Shown here one piece after another: positions 34,033-43,139 of a DNA stretch of 64,000 nt. The translations under genes and the position numbers were made by a program. This DNA is from Microbacterium paraoxydans (lineage in GTDB: Bacteria; Actinomycetota; Actinomycetes; Actinomycetales; Microbacteriaceae): NCBI RefSeq assembly GCF_900105335.1, contig NZ_LT629770.1:1798001-1862000 (forward strand), read 5' to 3'. Position 1 is the stretch's first letter. Every line of letters begins with the position of its first letter. The notes beneath the pieces were generated by a model. The model did no database searches, was not told where the DNA came from, and saw nothing but the letters and a program-made list of their open reading frames with translations.

Positions 34033-35103
34033 ATGGAGCGGGCCGGGACGCGCGCGCCCCGGCGGTCGCGCCTGGGCGCCGATCTGGCGATCCTCGGGCT
34101 CATCGGCGTCCTCCTCCTGGCCGCGATCGGCGCGGGAGGTGCGACCCTCTACCGGCAGTTCTACGGCCCGTCGGCGTTCGTGGTCCGTTATCTCGATCTG
34201 CTCGCTGAGGGGCGGGCCGCCGATGCCCTCCGCGTGCCCGGCGTCGCGATCGACCGGGAGACCCTTGATGAGGCGGGCATCGACCCCGCCGCGTCGGAGG
34301 CGATGCTGCGACGCTCGGCCCTCGGTCCGCTCAGCGACGTCGAGGTCGAATCGGAGGAGCCCTCCGGCGACGGCACAGCGGTGACCGTCAGCTACCGCGC
34401 CGGCGGCCACTCCGGCACGAGCACCTTCCACGTCGCGCAGGACGGCTGGGCCGGCATCACACCGAACTGGCGGTTCACGACCAGCCCGCTCGCGGTCGTC
34501 GAGCTCACGGTGCGCGGGGCCGACCGGTTCGCCGTGAACGGGTTCGAGGTCGACCGCCGCCAGATCTCCGCCGCCGGGGCCGCGGCGCAACCCCTCGAAC
34601 CTCTGCCCCTGCTGGTCTTCACCCCCGGGCTCTACTCCGTCACGGTCGACACCGCGATCGCGGAATCCTCCGGGCACGGCGTGCTCGCCGACGAGCCGCT
34701 CGCCGTGACCCCTCTCGATGTGCAGGCCGAGCCGACGGAGGAGTTCGTCGACGTCGTCCAGGAGCGGGTCGAGGAGTTCCTCACCGCGTGCACCACGCAG
34801 GAGGTCCTGCAGCCCACCGCGTGTCCGTTCGGCCTGCGTGTCGAGAACAGGATCGCTGCGCCACCGAGATGGTCCATCGCCCAGCAGCCGGAGATCATGG
34901 TCGCGCCGTCCGACGACGGCCACTGGCAGATCCCGACCACCGCAGCCATGGCGCACGTCGAGGTCGAGATCCAGTCTCTCTTCGACGGGTCCGTGGAGCC
35001 GGTCTCCGAAGACGTGCCCTTCCGGGTCAACGGCTCCATCGCCATCCTCCCGGACGGCTCGGCCTCGATCCGGGTCGGCTCCCCGGACGACCCGGTGCAG
35101 TGA
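34033..35103 (+). CDS. Membrane-anchored extracellular protein of unknown function
   Basis: 356 residues from ATG 34033, with TAGACT seven bases upstream (leaderless). Arg-rich start, then one hydrophobic anchor at about residues 17-40 and a large extracellular part. That part has an NTF2/DUF4878-like start (YGPSAFVVRYLDLLAEGRAADAL) and TcaA-like beta-rich modules containing two cysteines (CTTQEVLQPTACPFG). No catalytic motif is visible. It is a single gene opposite the helicase and convergent with the CopD-CtaG gene. It may interact with the cell wall. Confidence 0.75.
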   Translation: MERAGTRAPRRSRLGADLAILGLIGVLLLAAIGAGGATLYRQFYGPSAFVVRYLDLLAEGRAADALRVPGVAIDRETLDEAGIDPAASEAMLRRSALGPLSDVEVESEEPSGDGTAVTVSYRAGGHSGTSTFHVAQDGWAGITPNWRFTTSPLAVVELTVRGADRFAVNGFEVDRRQISAAGAAAQPLEPLPLLVFTPGLYSVTVDTAIAESSGHGVLADEPLAVTPLDVQAEPTEEFVDVVQERVEEFLTACTTQEVLQPTACPFGLRVENRIAAPPRWSIAQQPEIMVAPSDDGHWQIPTTAAMAHVEVEIQSLFDGSVEPVSEDVPFRVNGSIAILPDGSASIRVGSPDDPVQ

Positions 35104-35116
35104 GCCCGGGGGCGGG

Positions 35117-37129
35117 TCAGCGGCGCTGGCGCTCCGCCGCGCGCTGATCCCGGGCGGCGAGGTCGGCGAGCCGCGCGTTGTACTCCTCCAGCTCGGCATC
35201 GCCGGTGCGATCGGCGTGCCGGTCTCGGCGTCGCTGGAGCTTGGTGTCGCTCCGGCTCCACTGGATCGCGACGGTGATGGCCAGGATGAGGGTCGGGATC
35301 TCTCCGATCGACCACGCGATGCCACCGCCCACGTACTGGTCGGTCATCGGGTCGGCACCCCAGTCGCGACCCATCGCGCCGAACCAGTCGGCGACCATGA
35401 GCCCCTCCTGCATCATGATCGCCATCCCGAAGAACGCGTGCATGGCCATCACGGCGATGAGGGTGATGAGCCGGCCGGGATACGGCAGACGGTAGGGCAC
35501 CGGGTCGGCGCCGATCAGACTCATCACGAACAGGTAGCCCGAGATCAGGAAGTGGGCGACCATCCACTCGTGCCCGAGGTGCTCGAACATCGACCAGCGC
35601 ACGAGGTCGGTGAAGTAGAACGCCCAGAGCGAGAGGATGAAGATCGCCGCCGCCACGATCGGGTGCGTGACCACCCGCGCGAACGGCGAGTGGACGGCCC
35701 ACATGATCCATTCGCGACCGCCGCGCGTGCCGTCGTCGCGTTTGTGGATGGCGCGTAGGGCGAGGGTGATCGGCGCCCCGGAGACGAGCAGCAGCGGGAT
35801 CGCCATCGAGAGCATCATGTGCCCGAGCATGTGCACGCTGAAGAGGTACTCCTGGTACGCGTTGATGGGACCGCCGGTCACCCACACCAGCAGCAGCAGG
35901 CCGAGCACCCAAAAAACGGTGCGGTGGATCGGCCAGCGGTCGCCGCGCAGCCGGAGTCGGCGCACACCCGCGAGATAGAAGAAGAGTCCGAAGCCCGCCG
36001 CGACGAGCCACAGCACGTCGATGTCCCAGGCCGTGAACCAGCGCTCCAGCGTGAGCTCGGGCGGCAGCAGCGATCCCGTGAGGATCTGCGCCGGGGTCTG
36101 CGCGAACGCCGCGACCTCGCCGGTGGGCGGGGGCGTGCGCGCGAGCGCGGCCGCGGCACCGGAGGCGAGTCCCATCAGCGTCACCTCGCCGAGGACCAGG
36201 GCCCAGAACCAGCGGGACGCGCGCACTCCGCTCAGCTTCGGAATGAGACGTGCGCGGTACCAGGCGCCGAGCAGCCCCATTCCGACGAGCAGGATGGCCT
36301 TGACGACGACGATGAGCCCGTAGGGGGTCGTCCACACGGCCTCCCAGCTCCCGACAGCAACGATCGACCGGGTGAAGCCGGAGACCGCGACGACCGCGAA
36401 GGCCGCGATCGCGAGGGAGGAGTACCGGCGGACGAGCGTGGGCAGATCGAGGCCCTGCTGCCCGCGGAGGAGCACGAGGAGGAGCAGCCCGCCCAGCCAC
36501 ACCGCCGCGCCGATCGTGTGCAGGAGGATCGAGTTGACGGCCATGTTGTGCCCGTCGAGGTCGCCTGCGTGCCCCTGCGTCGCGAGCGGCAGGAACGACA
36601 CCGCGGCCAGCAGGGCGGTGAGCAGCGTGGGCGTCCAGGTGCGCCAGGCGAACGCGAGCACCGTGATGACCGCGCCCAGGATCGTCGTGATCAGCCAGGA
36701 CTGCCCCAGCGGGAGCTCGAGCAGGAAGCGCCCGAGCTGCGAGCCGAACTCGCGCTCGATGCTGAGCTGCGGGTTGAAGGCGGCCATGAAGGAGAAGAAC
36801 CCGGCGAGTCCCGCGGCAACCGTGAAGACGGCGGCGCCGACCGAGGCGATGTTCAGGGCCGTGTCGAACGTGCGCTCTCCCGCTCGCAGTCCGAACAGGG
36901 CGAGCACCAGCGATCCGAGCATGAGTGCGCCGGCGAGGTTCATGACGAGCTTCGCGAGCGGTGTGCCCCACAGCACCACGGGTCCGGGGTCCTGCAGCAG
37001 CGGCGGGTTCGCCCCTCCTCCGACGAGCAGCGCCCAGACGAGGGCGACGCCGGCGGCGGCGAGGAGGATGACGATGCCGGCGAGACGGTACGCCGACGTC
37101 GAGCGCGGCGTCTCGGTGCGGGAACTCAC
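35117..37129 (-). CDS. CopD - cytochrome c oxidase assembly (CtaG/caa3) fusion protein
   Basis: 670 residues from GTG 37129, with TAGGCT six bases upstream. The N-terminal half holds about nine membrane helices with a CopD domain (HTIGAAVWLGGLLLLVLL). The C-terminal half is a CtaG_caa3 domain: FSVHMLGHMMLSMAIPLLLVSGAP, FTDLVRWSMFEHLGHEWMVAHFLISGYLF and MAMHAFFGMAIM, with several His likely to hold copper. This fusion is usual in actinobacteria. It is thought to bring copper into the aa3/caa3 oxidase or the periplasm. The last about 30 residues are charged and cytoplasmic. Confidence 0.9.
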   Translation of the reverse strand: MSSRTETPRSTSAYRLAGIVILLAAAGVALVWALLVGGGANPPLLQDPGPVVLWGTPLAKLVMNLAGALMLGSLVLALFGLRAGERTFDTALNIASVGAAVFTVAAGLAGFFSFMAAFNPQLSIEREFGSQLGRFLLELPLGQSWLITTILGAVITVLAFAWRTWTPTLLTALLAAVSFLPLATQGHAGDLDGHNMAVNSILLHTIGAAVWLGGLLLLVLLRGQQGLDLPTLVRRYSSLAIAAFAVVAVSGFTRSIVAVGSWEAVWTTPYGLIVVVKAILLVGMGLLGAWYRARLIPKLSGVRASRWFWALVLGEVTLMGLASGAAAALARTPPPTGEVAAFAQTPAQILTGSLLPPELTLERWFTAWDIDVLWLVAAGFGLFFYLAGVRRLRLRGDRWPIHRTVFWVLGLLLLVWVTGGPINAYQEYLFSVHMLGHMMLSMAIPLLLVSGAPITLALRAIHKRDDGTRGGREWIMWAVHSPFARVVTHPIVAAAIFILSLWAFYFTDLVRWSMFEHLGHEWMVAHFLISGYLFVMSLIGADPVPYRLPYPGRLITLIAVMAMHAFFGMAIMMQEGLMVADWFGAMGRDWGADPMTDQYVGGGIAWSIGEIPTLILAITVAIQWSRSDTKLQRRRDRHADRTGDAELEEYNARLADLAARDQRAAERQRR

Positions 37130-37165
37130 CCCTCCAGCCTAGGCGCGCCCAGCAGGGAGGATGCA

Positions 37166-37198
37166 CGAAGGCCGCCCCCGGAGCGGGGGCGGCCTTCG
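37166..37198. terminator. Terminator hairpin downstream of HU
   Basis: A perfect 15-bp stem, CGAAGGCCGCCCCCG with CGGGGGCGGCCTTCG, and a 3-base loop, lying 14 bp after the HU stop on the minus strand. The T-tract is weak, as is often the case in this genome. Confidence 0.75.
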
Positions 37199-37211
37199 AA
37201 AGGGTGCGGTC

Positions 37212-37499
37212 TTACTTGACGGCAGCCTTGAGCTTGGAACCGGCGGTCACCTTGACGCGCTTGCCGGCCGGGATCTTGATCTCGGCGCCGGTCTGCGGGT
37301 TGCGGCCCGTGCGGGCGGCCGTGTCGACCTGCTCGAACGAGATCCAGCCCGGGATGGAGACCTTGCTGCCCTTGGCGACGGCGTCGGAGACCGTGGCGAA
37401 CAGCGAGTCGAGGACACCGGAGACGGTGGCCTGGCTCTGGCCGGTGGCGGAAGCGATGCTCGCGACGAGCTCGGTCTTGGTGATGGACTTGTCAGCCAT
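37212..37499 (-). CDS. hupB: HU family DNA-binding protein
   Basis: 95 residues from ATG 37499, with GGAGGA before it. It has the HU fold: KTELVASIASATGQSQATVSGVLDSLFATVSDAVAKG, then the beta-arm RTGRNPQTGAEIKIPAGKRVKVTAGSKLKAAVK with the RNPxTG arm tip that intercalates in DNA. It is a nucleoid-shaping protein, short form without the Lys/Ala-rich tail of mycobacterial HupB. A likely -10 TACATT lies upstream at about 37584-37589. Confidence 0.95.
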   Translation of the reverse strand: MADKSITKTELVASIASATGQSQATVSGVLDSLFATVSDAVAKGSKVSIPGWISFEQVDTAARTGRNPQTGAEIKIPAGKRVKVTAGSKLKAAVK

Positions 37500-37781
37500 G
37501 TCATCCTCCAGCGACGAAGGACCGTCGCATCGTGTGTGTGGGTACGAGGAGCGGGTGCTCCCCGTTGGTCGTGTGACCGCCTCGAATGTACCAACGGCCA
37601 CCCGGATTTCCGCGTCATTTCGCGGGTTTCGACCTATTTCCCGGCGTGTCGCGTCACATTGGCCACTCGTGCCACAGGTTTTCGGCCGCACGCTCGCTGG
37701 TTCAGGCCCCCGCGTGGCTTCAGGCACTCCCTGACATATGCGCCTGATCCGGCGTGATCGCCTGCGTTCCCGGGCATGCAA
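37500..37781. promoter_or_regulatory. Region upstream of HU, no gene
   Basis: This space carries the HU promoter and leader (about 85 bases between the likely -10 and the ATG). Near 37693-37720 is a short stretch AGGCCCCCGCG followed by TCAGGC that also occurs in the 104-bp repeat at 52687-53046. The match is too short to call a repeat copy. No coding potential is seen. Confidence 0.4.
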
Positions 37782-37813
37782 AAGGGGCGAGGATCCGAAG
37801 ATCCCCGCCCCTT
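37782..37813 (-). terminator. Rho-independent terminator of the L28-L33-S14 operon
   Basis: A 14-bp stem with one mismatch (37782-37795 with 37800-37813) and a CGAA-type loop. On the minus strand it is followed by TTTT, 13 bp after the S14 stop. Confidence 0.85.
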
Positions 37814-37825
37814 CTCGCTGGGTGC

Positions 37826-38131
37826 TTACCAGCTTGACTTGGTCACGCCGGGCAGCTCGCCACGGTGCGCCATGTCACGGAAGCGGACACGCGAGATGCC
37901 GAACTTCGTGAGGACACCACGGGGGCGGCCGTCGATGACGTCGCGCGAACGCACGCGAGCCGGCGACGCGTTGCGCGGCAGCTTCTGCAGGCCGACGCGG
38001 GCGGCCTCGCGGGCCTCGTCGGTGGCGTTCGGGTCGACCAGGGTCTTCTTCAGCTCGGCACGACGCTCGGCGTAGCGCTCGACGATGACCTTGCGCTGCT
38101 CGTTGCGCGCGATCTTGCTCTTCTTAGCCAT
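37826..38131 (-). CDS. rpsN: 30S ribosomal protein S14, zinc-free type
   Basis: 101 residues. It starts [14 protein letters not shown] and contains [46 protein letters not shown], standard for the long S14 form. The CxxC...CxxC zinc ribbon of the short form is absent. It is the last gene of the rpmB-rpmG-rpsN operon, four bases after L33. In streptomycetes and mycobacteria this gene set is the Zur-controlled, zinc-sparing alternative. Confidence 0.95.
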   Translation of the reverse strand: MAKKSKIARNEQRKVIVERYAERRAELKKTLVDPNATDEAREAARVGLQKLPRNASPARVRSRDVIDGRPRGVLTKFGISRVRFRDMAHRGELPGVTKSSW

Positions 38132-38134
38132 TGA

Positions 38135-38305
38135 TCAACGCTCCTCTCGGAATTCGACGTGCTGACGGATGACCGGGTCGTACTTCTTGAGCACGAGGCG
38201 GTCGGGGGTGTTGCGGCGGTTCTTCTTGGTCACGTACGTGTAACCCGTACCCGCCGTCGAACGCAGCTTGATGATCGGACGGACGTCCTGAGCCTTCTTG
38301 GCCAT
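38135..38305 (-). CDS. rpmG: 50S ribosomal protein L33, zinc-free type
   Basis: 56 residues, [20 protein letters not shown]... to ...VEFREER. The family stretch [21 protein letters not shown] is clear. No CxxC pairs, so it is the cysteine-free paralogue. The ATG at 38305 overlaps the L28 stop by one base (TAATG), and its stop is three bases before the S14 ATG. Confidence 0.93.
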   Translation of the reverse strand: MAKKAQDVRPIIKLRSTAGTGYTYVTKKNRRNTPDRLVLKKYDPVIRQHVEFREER

Positions 38306-38541
38306 TAGAGCTTCACACCCTTCGCCTGGAGGTCCTTGACGACGTTCTCGATGCCGCGCGCGTCGATCACCTTGATGCCCTTGGCGGACACGTTGAGCGT
38401 GATCTTACGACCGAGCGAGGGCACGAAATAGGTCTTCTTCTGCACGTTCGGGTCGAAGCGGCGCTTCGTCCGGCGGTGCGAGTGCGAGACGTTGTGACCG
38501 AAGCCGGGAACAGCTCCGGTCACCTGGCACACTGCTGCCAT
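38305..38541 (-). CDS. rpmB: 50S ribosomal protein L28
   Basis: 78 residues from ATG 38541. MAAVCQVTG...[23 protein letters not shown] is the L28 core. Only one cysteine (C5) is present, the second CxxC partners being replaced by VTG, so it should not bind zinc. First gene of the L28-L33-S14 operon; a possible TAGACT -10 box is near 38685-38691 on the minus strand. No clear Zur box was found upstream. Confidence 0.94.
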   Translation of the reverse strand: MAAVCQVTGAVPGFGHNVSHSHRRTKRRFDPNVQKKTYFVPSLGRKITLNVSAKGIKVIDARGIENVVKDLQAKGVKL

Positions 38542-38706
38542 GATGATGACTCCTTCATTACCGTGAGACCGGACGGCCTCACCCAAGATCCCTTGTCTGC
38601 ACGCCGCCCCGCATGCCGATCTCTCGGCGGAAGAAGGGGGAGCACACGAACTGCGCACAGGAGCGTGCGCAGACGAAGAGTCAGTCTAGCACGGCCTCGC
38701 CTCGCC

Positions 38707-38767
38707 GTTCGAATCGCCTGAATGGTCCCATCTCAGGCCGAAAAGCCGCCATTCGCGCGATTCGAAG
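38707..38767. repeat. 61-bp palindromic dispersed repeat, copy 1
   Basis: Ends are 18-bp inverted repeats with two mismatches: TTCGAATCGCCTGAATGG and CCATTCGCGCGATTCGAA. Its minus strand aligns with 43606-43667. The repeat covers the last codons and the stop codon of the mpg gene, so the C-terminus of that protein (NRANGGFSA) comes from the repeat. Confidence 0.65.
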
Positions 38768-39455
38768 CGTCGGCGGCGCCCCGCCCCCACCGGAAGGCCG
38801 AGACCGTGGGGTCGCCGGGGATCCAGAAGCGCCAGGGGAAGGCGTCCGTCCCGGCGATGCCCGCCACCCCCACCCGCGGACCCTGGGCGACGTCCGCCAT
38901 GGGAGAGCCGAGCCACAACTCCGCCCTGGCGCCGTTCTGCTCCTCGCCCGTGATGGCGTCCAGGCCATCGTGCAGGGAGTGCCGCAGCCCCGCGGCCTGT
39001 CCGAGACGCCCTGGTCCGCGCGCGAGGTCCCGGAGAGCGGTGCGGCCGAGCGGCGGGACCGCACGTCGTCGCCGGGCCGCTGCCTCCACGCCGGACACGA
39101 TCTCCCCGGCACGCAGCAGCACCCCGTCGCCCTGCCCCTCAGGGCCGCAGGCCACGTTGACGCAGGAATGGATGCCGTGGCTCAGGTACACGTACAGATG
39201 CCCGGGCTCGCCCCACATGGTCGCGTTCCGGGCGGTGCGCCCCATGCGGGCGTGAGACCCCGGGTCGGCCACCGCCCCCGTGCCCTGCCCGTGATACGCC
39301 TCGACCTCGGTGATGCGCACGCGCACCTCGACCGGGATGCCGTCCTCGATGACCACGATCCGCAGCTCCGCGCCGAGGAGGGTCGGCGCCACCTCGACGG
39401 CGGAGCGCATCACGTCGTCGCGGGTCGCGCGCCGCAGCGTCACGGGCTCCGTCAC
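38733..39455 (-). CDS. mpg: DNA-3-methyladenine glycosylase (AAG/Mpg family)
   Basis: 240 residues from GTG 39455, one base after the stop of the preceding gene. Typical AAG motifs are LLGAELRIVV, RITEVEAYHGQGTGAVADPGSHARMGRTARNATMWGEPGHLYVYLSHGIHSCVNVACGPEG (E in TEVEAY is the catalytic base) and GVLLRAGE. The enzyme removes 3-methyladenine, hypoxanthine and other alkylated purines. It is the distal gene of the zur operon. Its final ten or so codons fall in a dispersed repeat, so the original end may have been replaced. Confidence 0.92.
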   Translation of the reverse strand: MTEPVTLRRATRDDVMRSAVEVAPTLLGAELRIVVIEDGIPVEVRVRITEVEAYHGQGTGAVADPGSHARMGRTARNATMWGEPGHLYVYLSHGIHSCVNVACGPEGQGDGVLLRAGEIVSGVEAAARRRRAVPPLGRTALRDLARGPGRLGQAAGLRHSLHDGLDAITGEEQNGARAELWLGSPMADVAQGPRVGVAGIAGTDAFPWRFWIPGDPTVSAFRWGRGAADASNRANGGFSA

Positions 39456-39456
39456 G

Positions 39457-41304
39457 TCAGAACCGCGGCGCCGTCTGGCACCAGGACGCATCGAAACCGG
39501 TCAGCGCGACGATCTCGTCTCCGGTCTTCATGTCGATGAGGTGCGTCTCGAGCTTCTCCGGCAGCGGCAACAGCATGCCGTCGTACGGGTTGTCCGCCAT
39601 GTCCGGCGCGATCACCACGGCGGCGTACTGCCCGCTCGGTGACGCGCAGGCCTGGAGGATCGAGTCGGCCGCACTCACTTCGACGAGCGGCGTGGCGGCT
39701 CCGGAGTCGTCGACGCGGATCACGGCCTGCCCCACCGGGAGGCCACCCTCATCCCGGGCGACGACGTGGCGCAGCGTCCCGCCGGGGAACGGGGTGATGG
39801 AGGTGGCGGTGCCGTAATCCGGCTCGGACGCGGCGAGCGGCTCCTCGGATCCGTCCGCGAGGTCGAGCTCGACGACCGACCCGTCCAGCCGCTCCACGAT
39901 GGCGGTGTAGGTGCCGCGGGAGATGCCCTGGATGGTCGTCGCGAGGCCGAGGGACTGCACACCGGAATCGGTCGACTGGTCGACGAGGGACAGTGCGCCG
40001 TCGAAGTCGATGAAGAGGACGGCCGCACTGTCGGGCACGAACTGCCACACGAAGACGCTCACCTCCTTGTCGCCGACCTCGACGATGCGGGGTTCGTCGT
40101 CGCCGCTCAGCGACTGGGTGACGAGCACGCTCGCACGCCCCTCGGTGTCGCTGAGCTCGCGATCGGAGTAGCTGTAGCCGACGAGGTTGCCGCGCTCGGA
40201 CACCTGGATCGCGCCGACGTAGCCCTCGCCGGGCAACGCGAGCTCGCGCTGGTCGGAGCCGTCCCTGTCCATCACGAGGAGCCTCGACTGGTCGTCGTCC
40301 TCGACAGCGGCCACGAGCTGCGTGGACGTGGCCCGGAAGTCGTCGATGCGGGGGTGGGAGAACACCGGCTGCGCGTTCTCGCCGCTCAGGTCGGTGCGGA
40401 AGATGATGTCGTCGCCATCCGGGTCGCGGCGCAGGAGGAAGATCGACGACGCCGGCGTCTCGAAGGACGTCGTCAGGTCTGCGGTCGGGCCTCCTCCGGC
40501 GCCCGTCACCCCGGCGACGGTCACCGTATAGGTCGTGTCGTCGTCCAGCGGCACCGTGAACCGCACGCCCACGCCGCGACCGGCGGCATCGACCGTGAAC
40601 GGCACCGACGGTTCGACCGTGACCTGTTCGGGATCGATCGCGGAGAGCGGCTGATTCGCCGTGAGGATGACGCGGCTCCCTGACGACTCGATGGCCTGTG
40701 CGGCGTCGACCTGCACGTCGGTGACCCGGGGGCCCTGGAGGAGGCTGACGATTCCGAGGCCGGTGCCGACGAGCACGAGCACTCCGACGACGGCGCCGAT
40801 CGTGACGAGGAACCGGCGGCGGGACCACGGGGCGCTCCGCGGCGCTCCGTCGTCGGCGGGGAGGTCGGTCGTGGGCGTCCAGCCCGGCTCCGCCGCGTCT
40901 TCGACGACGCCGTCTGCTCGGGAAGCGGACGTCGGGCCCGCGGAGGTGAACACCGGTTCGGGCGCCTGCGGGATCGCGGGGATGCCGGCGGCCGGCTCCT
41001 CCGGAGCACGTGCGGCGGCTTCGCGCTCCGCTGCCGCACGCTCGGCCGCTTCGCGCTCGGCCGCTTCGCGCTCCGCTGCGGCTTCCCGGTCGACGGCTGC
41101 CTGCTCGGCGGCGACCTCCGCCGCCATGCGCTCCACGGCCGCTCGCTCCTCTGCGACCAGCTCCGCGTCGGCCTGTTCGGCTGCCGCGCGCTCCGCCGCG
41201 GTCTGCTCCTCCGCAGCGCGCTCCGCGGCCTCCCTGGCAGCACGCAGCTCGGCGCGGGTGCGTGGGACGTCGGGCGACTCCGGCCGCTCGTCGTCAGTAC
41301 TCAT
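39457..41304 (-). CDS. Large membrane-anchored protein with coiled-coil head and beta-propeller-like body
   Basis: 615 residues from ATG 41304. Residues about 15-105 are a long Ala/Glu/Arg-rich coiled coil. A Pro-rich linker and one membrane helix at about 150-175 follow. The outside part starts with an Ig-like Big_5 fold (TDVQVDAAQAIESSGSRVILTANQPL...), then repeats of the TolB/WD40-like kind (SIFLLRRDPDGDDIIFRTDLSGENAQPVF). It has overlapping codons with its neighbours in the zur operon (11 bp upstream, 1-base gap downstream). No enzymatic motif is seen. It could be a cell-envelope sensor or zinc-related surface protein. Confidence 0.78.
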   Translation of the reverse strand: MSTDDERPESPDVPRTRAELRAAREAAERAAEEQTAAERAAAEQADAELVAEERAAVERMAAEVAAEQAAVDREAAAEREAAEREAAERAAAEREAAARAPEEPAAGIPAIPQAPEPVFTSAGPTSASRADGVVEDAAEPGWTPTTDLPADDGAPRSAPWSRRRFLVTIGAVVGVLVLVGTGLGIVSLLQGPRVTDVQVDAAQAIESSGSRVILTANQPLSAIDPEQVTVEPSVPFTVDAAGRGVGVRFTVPLDDDTTYTVTVAGVTGAGGGPTADLTTSFETPASSIFLLRRDPDGDDIIFRTDLSGENAQPVFSHPRIDDFRATSTQLVAAVEDDDQSRLLVMDRDGSDQRELALPGEGYVGAIQVSERGNLVGYSYSDRELSDTEGRASVLVTQSLSGDDEPRIVEVGDKEVSVFVWQFVPDSAAVLFIDFDGALSLVDQSTDSGVQSLGLATTIQGISRGTYTAIVERLDGSVVELDLADGSEEPLAASEPDYGTATSITPFPGGTLRHVVARDEGGLPVGQAVIRVDDSGAATPLVEVSAADSILQACASPSGQYAAVVIAPDMADNPYDGMLLPLPEKLETHLIDMKTGDEIVALTGFDASWCQTAPRF

Positions 41305-42106
41305 ACGGGTCCTTCGGCTCGTCGATCGCCACGACGTCGGTCGGCTCGATGTGCAGGGAGCCGTCTTCGTCCGCCCGCACCGTCCCGGTGACCTCGACCC
41401 ACTGACCCGTCTTGTACGCGTCGGCATCCACACTCACCGGCAGCGCCGCCGTCTGGGCGTCGATGACGCAATGGGTGATCACGAGGCGTGTGAGGTTGAC
41501 GTCGTCCCCCTCGCCGGGCGTGACGAAGCCCTGCAGCGTGACGGCGGCTCCGTCGTACGCCGTGGTGTTGGTTGCGGCGGCGAAGACGCTCGCCCAGTCA
41601 CCCACACCGAACGACGACGTGTCCGCGACCCCGAGGGCGACGGTGTCGGCGCCGGCGAACAGCGCGCTCTCCTCCCCGGCTCGGGACATCGCGAGTTCCA
41701 CCGAGAGCGAGGCGGGAGGCAGGACGAGCGCGGAGACGACGACGCCGGTCGCGACCACACCGCCGGCCAGCGCACCGGCTCCCGCGAGACGCCGGCGAGA
41801 CGGCCCGGAGGAGTGCGCGGTCTCGTCGGACGAGGACGCCTCCGGCTCGGCGGAGCGCGAGGCCGCGGGGCCATGGTCGTGCCCGTGGTCCTCCTCGGCA
41901 CCCAGCGGCAGTGTGCACGACCAGATGGCCCCGGCGAGCGTCACGACGGCGGCGGCGGATGCGAACCACACCGACTCCGGGCTGATGTAGAGGCTGAGGC
42001 GGTCGGTCACCGCGAGGCCGAGGGTGACGACGGCGACGACCGAGGCGAGACCGATCCCCAGCCACCGGGTGGCGAGGGCGCGGGAGCGGGCGGAGAGCTC
42101 AGGCAA
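41294..42106 (-). CDS. TIGR03943 family protein (YcgQ-like), partner of the UPF0718 permease
   Basis: 270 residues. Two N-terminal membrane helices, a His-rich HGHDHG loop (about 73-79), a third helix near 110-130, and an OB-like C-terminal domain with GFVTPGEGDDVNLTRLVITHCVIDAQTAALPV. The paired permease precedes it with 8 bp of overlap. In other Gram-positive bacteria this gene pair occurs in Zur regulons and is thought to act in zinc or cofactor supply. Here it is in one operon with zur, which supports that. Confidence 0.85.
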   Translation of the reverse strand: MPELSARSRALATRWLGIGLASVVAVVTLGLAVTDRLSLYISPESVWFASAAAVVTLAGAIWSCTLPLGAEEDHGHDHGPAASRSAEPEASSSDETAHSSGPSRRRLAGAGALAGGVVATGVVVSALVLPPASLSVELAMSRAGEESALFAGADTVALGVADTSSFGVGDWASVFAAATNTTAYDGAAVTLQGFVTPGEGDDVNLTRLVITHCVIDAQTAALPVSVDADAYKTGQWVEVTGTVRADEDGSLHIEPTDVVAIDEPKDPYEY

Positions 42107-43139
42107 GGACGTTCACCCCGATCCCGATCGCGAAGGCCGACGCGAGCACGACGGCGGTGATGCCGACGAGCGTCCTGGTGGTGAAGGTCGTGCGCATCAG
42201 CGCGAGCATCTTGATGTCGACGAGAGGCCCCACGAGGAGGAACGCGACCAGCGCCCCCGAGGAGAAGGTGGACGCGAACGACAGCGCGAAGAAGGCGTCG
42301 ACGTTGGAGCAGATCGCCACGACGATCGCGAGCAGCATCATCGCGACGATGGACAGCACGGGGTTGGCGCCGATCGTGAGCAGGACGTCGCGCGGGATGA
42401 GCACCTGCACGGCCCCGGCGAGCGCGGAGCCGATCACGAGCGCCGGCATCACGGCCCGCAGCTCCACGAGGAACTGCGTGAGACTGCGGCGCACGGGGGT
42501 CCCCGGTTCGTGCGTGACGCGCTCGCACGTGTCGACGAAGCGCTGTGTGAGCAGCGACTCCGGCGAGGGGTGGCGGCTGTAGATCCACCCGATGAGGTTC
42601 GCGATGAGGTAGCCGCCGACGAGACGCGCGACGAGGATGCCGCCGTCCCAGCCGAACGCGGCGTGCGTCGTGAGGATCACGATCGGGTTGACGATCGGCG
42701 CCGCGATGAGGAAGGTCAGCGCCTCCGCGGGGGCGAGTCCGCGCATCATGAGCCCGCGGGCGAACGGGACGTTTCCGCACTCGCAGACCGGGATGAGCAT
42801 GCCGAGCAGGGAGAGCACGGCCCGGCGAGCCCACGCCCGTCGCGGGAGCCAGCGGTGGATGACGTCCGCCGGGAGCCAGACCTGAACGACGATCGACAGC
42901 AGCACGCCGAGCACGACGAACGGCAGCGCCTCGATGAGCACGCTGAGGGCGAGCGTCAGACCGTCCTGTGCCCGGGTCGGCAGCGAGGCGGGGAAGAGGG
43001 TCGGGAGGAAGGCGTCGATGAGGAACAGCGCCGCGACGATCACGGCGCCGATGCCGACGGCGATCCACGTCGAGCGCGGTGAGGGCGCTCGACGGTGCGT
43101 GTGGCCCGGACGGGTGGCCGTTCGTGCCGGGGCGGTCAC
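42099..43139 (-). CDS. UPF0718 permease (YcgR/YraQ-like)
   Basis: 346 residues from GTG 43139, overlapping the zur stop (GTGA). About eight membrane helices are apparent. The conserved motif IPVCECGNVPFARGLMMRGLAPAEALTFLIAAPIVNPIVILTT carries the CxC pair, and the second half contains ICSNVDAFFALSFASTFSSGALVAFLLVGPLVDIKML. The family is a predicted permease of unknown substrate, co-occurring with the TIGR03943 protein. Its place directly downstream of zur suggests a part in zinc homeostasis. Confidence 0.86.
   Translation of the reverse strand: MTAPARTATRPGHTHRRAPSPRSTWIAVGIGAVIVAALFLIDAFLPTLFPASLPTRAQDGLTLALSVLIEALPFVVLGVLLSIVVQVWLPADVIHRWLPRRAWARRAVLSLLGMLIPVCECGNVPFARGLMMRGLAPAEALTFLIAAPIVNPIVILTTHAAFGWDGGILVARLVGGYLIANLIGWIYSRHPSPESLLTQRFVDTCERVTHEPGTPVRRSLTQFLVELRAVMPALVIGSALAGAVQVLIPRDVLLTIGANPVLSIVAMMLLAIVVAICSNVDAFFALSFASTFSSGALVAFLLVGPLVDIKMLALMRTTFTTRTLVGITAVVLASAFAIGIGVNVLA

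Noticed and set aside
34632..37166. An 844-codon open frame on the minus strand
   Set aside because: Out of frame with the clear CopD-CtaG gene (35117-37129); His/Arg/Ala-rich with no motif.
37693..37720. Extra copy of the 104-bp repeat
   Set aside because: Only an 11-base stretch plus TCAGGC agree; too short in GC-rich DNA.
38542..38700. Zur box upstream of L28
   Set aside because: TGATGATG-like stretches near the start are too far from the consensus and lack symmetry.
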